A DNA stretch of 8,493 nt from Pyrodictiaceae archaeon (GTDB lineage Archaea > Thermoproteota > Thermoprotei_A > Sulfolobales > Pyrodictiaceae), in the NCBI GenBank assembly GCA_027046525.1, contig JALTYD010000263.1:1-8493 (forward strand), in the 5' to 3' direction. The translations under genes were made by a program, and so were the position numbers. The notes beneath the pieces were generated by a model. It ran no database searches. It was not told where the DNA came from and was given only the letters and a program-made list of their open reading frames with translations. Of the stretch, positions 5,421 to 8,493 are shown piece by piece. Within the stretch, counting starts at the first letter, position 1; every line of letters begins with the position of its first letter.

Positions 5421-6631
5421 GAGAGAGTACTCTTTAGCTCTCTTATAGAAGTAGCTAGTCTTTTTACACCTTCAATAAGCTCTTCTTTGGTAGGGAAACT
5501 ATAGTTTATCCTAGCTGTATTATAGCCTCCTCCATTGGGGTAGAAAGAATCTCCTGGTACAAATACTACTCCATTCTTTACAGCAATCTCTAGTAGCTTA
5601 CGGCTATTTACCCAGTCTGGGAACCATGTCCATACAAATAATCCACCAATAGGTTTTGTCCACTTTGTACCCTCGACCATGTATTCTTCGAATGCATTTA
5701 GTATAGTATCTCTCTTCTCTTTGTATATAGCTTTGATAAAAGGTATATGGTTATCGATAACTCTCCTATTCATAGCCTCAGCTACTATGTACTGAGGGAA
5801 TGTTGGTGTATGTAGATCTACAGCTTGTTTAACAAGCTCCATCTTGCTTATTACTGGTTCTGGCCCAATACTCCACCCTATTCTCAAGCCAGGTGCTAGT
5901 ATCTTACTAACAGTACTAAGATATACTACTCTACCACTCTTATCCATAGTCTTGAGATACTCTACGCTAGTTTTCTCGAAAGTTATAACACTATAGGGGT
6001 CATCCTCTATTACCAGTAGATCATATCTCTCTGCTACTTCGAGTAGTTCTTTCCTCCTCTCTATAGGCATTGTAGTCCCAGCAGGATTATGGCATGTTGG
6101 GACTGTATAGATAGCTTTAACTCTACCCCCTTCTGATAGTACTTTCTTTATAGCACTCTCTAGTAGATGTGTCTTCATACCGTTCTCATCGATAGGTATT
6201 GTGATAAATCTTGTCTTACGTGCACTAAATGCTTGTATCATTCCGAGATAGGAGGGTTCTTCTGTTACAATATAGTCTCCGGGGTTGATGATTGATAGAG
6301 CTAGTAGGTATAAACCCTGTTGACTCCCTACAGTCACAATAATTCCATCATCTTCTCTTACTCTGACACCTTGTCTCTGAGAGAAATCCTTGATAGCATT
6401 AATTAGTAGTTTTACACCCCTGGTAGGAGAGTATTGGAGAGCTTTATCTCCATAGTTCTCTACAACATATTTTGCTATAGAAGCTATCTCTTCTTTGGGG
6501 AAAGTACGTGGATCAGGTAGTCCTCCAGCGAAACTTATTACTCTCCCAGACTCGACTACTTTTAGGAGCTCTCTGATATCTGATACTCTCATTGATAGAG
6601 CATACTCTGAAAATAGCTTCTTATAATCCAC
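5417..6631 (-). CDS. PLP-dependent class I/II aminotransferase, LysN/2-aminoadipate type
   Basis: This is a fold-type I aminotransferase that moves an amino group between an amino acid and a 2-oxo acid. The group includes archaeal 2-aminoadipate (LysN) and aromatic or branched-chain transaminases. With GTG 6631 as start (404 aa), the family landmarks are ISFAGGLPDPRTFP (32-45) and ALQYSPTRG (64-72) near the N-terminus. They continue with PTCHNPAGTTM (178-188) with Asn182, IEDDPY (208-213) with Asp210 and Tyr213, STVSKILAPGLRIGW (239-253) with Schiff-base Lys243, and ARINYSF (373-379) with substrate-carboxylate Arg375. The frame stays open to TTG 6730, but those 33 extra residues lack family character and would make the protein overlong. 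GTG gives the normal length of about 400 and sits at a leaderless distance from a TATA-like box. Its stop overlaps that of the MDR-like gene. Substrate specificity is not readable. Confidence 0.93.
   Translation of the reverse strand: MDYKKLFSEYALSMRVSDIRELLKVVESGRVISFAGGLPDPRTFPKEEIASIAKYVVENYGDKALQYSPTRGVKLLINAIKDFSQRQGVRVREDDGIIVTVGSQQGLYLLALSIINPGDYIVTEEPSYLGMIQAFSARKTRFITIPIDENGMKTHLLESAIKKVLSEGGRVKAIYTVPTCHNPAGTTMPIERRKELLEVAERYDLLVIEDDPYSVITFEKTSVEYLKTMDKSGRVVYLSTVSKILAPGLRIGWSIGPEPVISKMELVKQAVDLHTPTFPQYIVAEAMNRRVIDNHIPFIKAIYKEKRDTILNAFEEYMVEGTKWTKPIGGLFVWTWFPDWVNSRKLLEIAVKNGVVFVPGDSFYPNGGGYNTARINYSFPTKEELIEGVKRLATSIRELKSTLS
5418..5445 (+). terminator. Weak hairpin at the end of the MDR-like gene
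   Basis: TAAGAGAG (5418-5425, including the stop codon) pairs with CTCTCTTA (5438-5445) across a 12-nt loop. A plus-strand T5 run follows at 5460-5464. This could mark the end of the plus-strand transcript. It lies within the aminotransferase coding region, where the bases encode SIRELKSTL, so codon content may explain it. Confidence 0.25.
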
Positions 6632-6648
6632 TAGAACTTCCCAAGCTA

Positions 6649-6662
6649 CTATATAGCATAAA
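6649..6662 (-). promoter_or_regulatory. Candidate promoter of the aminotransferase
   Basis: The minus strand reads TTTATGCTATATAG. The TTTATGCT portion is centred about 27 nt before GTG 6631, the spacing expected for a leaderless archaeal transcript. No good Shine-Dalgarno precedes the GTG, which fits leaderless initiation. Confidence 0.4.
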
Positions 6663-6760
6663 CGGGGAAAACAAATCTTTGTATTCCATAAAGTTGTGGA
6701 ACCATCGTGGGCTTCTATGGGTTCTACCAACTAGTTCTAGTAGTATAACTAGCTTCAGCT

Positions 6761-6785
6761 ATAGACTTATACGGCTTTAGTCTAT
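6761..6785 (+). promoter_or_regulatory. TATA-like box flanked by inverted repeat, S9 peptidase promoter
   Basis: CTTATACG (6766-6773) is centred about 27 nt before GTG 6797, consistent with a leaderless transcript. It is bracketed by ATAGACT (6761-6767) and AGTCTAT (6779-6785), a perfect 7-bp inverted repeat with an 11-base gap. A protein bound there could block TBP. The box itself is a modest match. Confidence 0.35.
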
Positions 6786-6808
6786 CCTATAGATAGGTGA
6801 TAGCTATC
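6782..6808. repeat. Four GATAG/CTATC half-sites around the S9 peptidase start
   Basis: CTATC (6782-6786), GATAG (6792-6796), GATAG (6799-6803) and CTATC (6804-6808) lie within 27 bp. The last two form the perfect 10-bp palindrome GATAGCTATC. The array spans the GTG start and would straddle a leaderless transcription start, a good position for a repressor. Confidence 0.45.
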
Positions 6809-8493
6809 CCAGGCAAAAGAAGATTTACCATAGATGATATTCTCCGCTTAACATCTATAGGTACAGTCGAAGTATCTAGTAGAGGCGATATAGCACTAAC
6901 AATATCAAGAAATGACTTAGAAAAAAACAAAATCTCTACAGAGATACACATAGTCAGAAGAGATGGTACATCAGTTTTCCTAGTAGGAGAAGGTGATTCT
7001 CTCCCACGATGGAGCCCTTCTGGTAGACTACTAGCTTTCTCGAGTAGGAGAGGAGCAAAAGAAGAAGAGAAAGGATCTGGTGTCTTTCTATGGAGTGGAG
7101 TAGGAGAGCCTAGGAAGCTTGTATGGTTCAAATATGGTGTATCTGAGATAAAATGGCTTAGTGATTCACAGATTATTGTGAATACATCTAAGCCTATAGA
7201 AGGACTATACGACGAAGACGGAGACTATGTTGTAGCAGATAAGCTACCACTATGGTTTGATGGAAGAGGATTCATCGCTGGACTATACTCTACTATGTAC
7301 CTACTAGATGTAGATTCAGGTTATCTAAGAGAACTAGTAGTAGAAGAGAATAAGATAGTAGATATTGAAGTATGCAGAGGAGCTATATACTATGCTGTGC
7401 CAATCGATTGGAGAAATCCTACTATACACAAGATTATTAGATTATCACCAGCTAGTGGAGAGAAAGAAGTAGTACTAGAAGGGTATAGTGTATCGAAGCT
7501 GAAATGTATAAGAGGAAAACTCTATACACTAATGCATAAAAACGAAATAGGAATAGCTTCACATAACAAGCTCTGGCTCGTAGAAGAAGGCGAACCAGAG
7601 TGTATAACATGTAGAATTATTGATCGAAATATACATGGAGTACCAGGAGAACTAGATAACAAAGTACTCATAACCTACTCTGATTCTGGCAGTATTCTAC
7701 TAGCTACACTAGATGGTGAAAAGATAGATACCATCGCTGGAAAAGGAGCTTTTGTATACACAGCTCACGCAGAAGCAGGAATAGTAGCATATGTACTTGC
7801 TAAGCCTACAGAGCCAGAAGAACTATACGTATATGATGGAGAGAGACACAGAAAAATAACTCGTTTCAACGAATGGATTCTACAAGAAGTAGAACTATAC
7901 AGACCAGTAAGAGAGACTATCAAAGTAGAAGGAGAAGAAATAGAGGGATGGATAATTCTACCACCGACAAAATCTCCACACCCACTAATTCTCTACATAC
8001 ATGGAGGACCAAAGGGTATGTATGGATACAATTTCTACCCAGAGATGCAGTTAATGGTAGCTGAGGGATTTGCTGTAGCATATGCAAATCCACGTGGTAG
8101 TAATGGATATACAGAAGAATTTGCAGATATAAGAGGTAGATATGGCGAAGTCGACTACAAACAACTAGTAGAATTCGTACATAGAGTACTAGAGAAATAC
8201 CCTATTGATAGAGATAAACTAGCAGTCACAGGGATAAGCTATGGAGGATATATGACGAATGTAATGATAACAAAGACAGATATATTTAGAGCAGCAGTAA
8301 GTGAAAACGGTATAGCAGACTGGATAGCAGATTTCTGGGCAAGTGATATAGGCTACTGGTTCGACCAAGACCAGATAGGAGGAACACCACACAATAACCT
8401 AGAAAAATACCTAGAGAAAAGCCCTGCATTCTATGTAGATAATGTAAAGACCCCACTACTACTCATACATAGTGGACAAGACTATCGATGCTT
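6797..8493 (+). CDS. S9 prolyl-oligopeptidase-family acylaminoacyl peptidase (partial, 3' end beyond window)
   Basis: 565 codons of a serine peptidase that removes N-acylated residues or cleaves short peptides; the frame is still open at the right edge. Residues up to about 370 show the repeating pattern of a beta-propeller (for example SLPRWSPSGRLLAFSS). The alpha/beta-hydrolase domain follows, with LILYIHGGPKG (oxyanion region, His402 to Pro405), ANPRGSNGYTEEF, the nucleophile elbow GISYGGY with Ser481, and LLLIHSGQDYRC with the acid Asp562. The catalytic His lies beyond the edge; family members of about 580-650 aa place it 30-40 residues further on. GTG 6797 is the only usual start because a TAG is immediately upstream (6794-6796). 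There is no signal peptide, so it is likely cytosolic and acts in peptide breakdown. It diverges from the aminotransferase. Confidence 0.95.
   Translation, partial: MIAIPGKRRFTIDDILRLTSIGTVEVSSRGDIALTISRNDLEKNKISTEIHIVRRDGTSVFLVGEGDSLPRWSPSGRLLAFSSRRGAKEEEKGSGVFLWSGVGEPRKLVWFKYGVSEIKWLSDSQIIVNTSKPIEGLYDEDGDYVVADKLPLWFDGRGFIAGLYSTMYLLDVDSGYLRELVVEENKIVDIEVCRGAIYYAVPIDWRNPTIHKIIRLSPASGEKEVVLEGYSVSKLKCIRGKLYTLMHKNEIGIASHNKLWLVEEGEPECITCRIIDRNIHGVPGELDNKVLITYSDSGSILLATLDGEKIDTIAGKGAFVYTAHAEAGIVAYVLAKPTEPEELYVYDGERHRKITRFNEWILQEVELYRPVRETIKVEGEEIEGWIILPPTKSPHPLILYIHGGPKGMYGYNFYPEMQLMVAEGFAVAYANPRGSNGYTEEFADIRGRYGEVDYKQLVEFVHRVLEKYPIDRDKLAVTGISYGGYMTNVMITKTDIFRAAVSENGIADWIADFWASDIGYWFDQDQIGGTPHNNLEKYLEKSPAFYVDNVKTPLLLIHSGQDYRC

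Noticed and set aside
6592..6780. Plus-strand ORF of 62 aa across the divergent region
   Set aside because: It lacks a domain or credible ribosome site and overlaps the aminotransferase start and both promoters.
6787..7131. Minus-strand ORF of 114 aa opposite the S9 peptidase N-terminus
   Set aside because: It is antisense to the propeller domain of a supported gene; its Ser/Pro-rich composition reflects the reverse of Arg/Gly/Glu codons.
7873..8064. Plus-strand ORF of 63 aa inside the S9 peptidase
   Set aside because: It is an alternative frame within the hydrolase domain, rich in Arg/Thr/Ser, with no family resemblance.
1..8493. A defence island, mobile element, CRISPR array or tRNA
   Set aside because: All genes are metabolic or conjugation families. 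I saw no transposase, integrase, nuclease, spaced direct repeats or cloverleaf, and all spacers are under 170 bp.

Overview
The window looks like chromosomal DNA of a hyperthermophilic crenarchaeon (Thermoproteota, probably Desulfurococcales or a relative). The evidence is: about 40% GC by spot check; Leu CTA, Arg AGA and Ile ATA codons throughout; GTG and TTG starts; GGTG or GGAG Shine-Dalgarno sites next to apparently leaderless starts; AT-rich TATA-like boxes; short spacers; and the protein families present. No species is assigned.

Layout. (1) 1-2422, minus strand: a probable three-gene operon reading from high to low coordinates. It encodes an ATP-grasp ligase-like protein, a GT4-type glycosyltransferase and a thioredoxin-fold protein that runs off the left edge. 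The spacers are 24 and 32 nt. (2) 2430-4451, minus strand: a fold-type I, class V PLP enzyme lacking the cysteine desulfurase Cys, followed by an NfsA-like flavin nitroreductase. Together they form a probable two-gene unit. (3) 4452-4532: a compact divergent promoter region with one TATA box that could serve both directions and a 15-nt palindrome. (4) 4533-5420, plus strand: a degenerate, zinc-less medium-chain dehydrogenase-like protein. (5) 5417-6631, minus strand: a class I/II aminotransferase of the LysN/2-aminoadipate group, whose stop shares the bases TTAA with the stop of gene 4. (6) 6632-6796: a divergent promoter region. (7) 6797-8493, plus strand: an S9 acylaminoacyl peptidase cut by the right edge before its catalytic His.

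How the genes fit together. The ATP-grasp/GT4/thioredoxin-fold cluster could conjugate or glycosylate a small molecule or surface component, but no substrate can be read from sequence. The S9 peptidase and the aminotransferase diverge from one control region and are both compatible with peptide and amino acid catabolism, which is typical of peptide-fermenting hyperthermophiles; this link is inference. I saw no mobile elements, CRISPR arrays, tRNAs or rRNAs, and there is no gene-free gap above 300 bases. I did not find a convincing new multi-gene system. The best leads are the divergent MDR-like protein, the ATP-grasp cluster, palindrome clusters at two divergent promoters, and a strong excess of the tetranucleotide CTAG.
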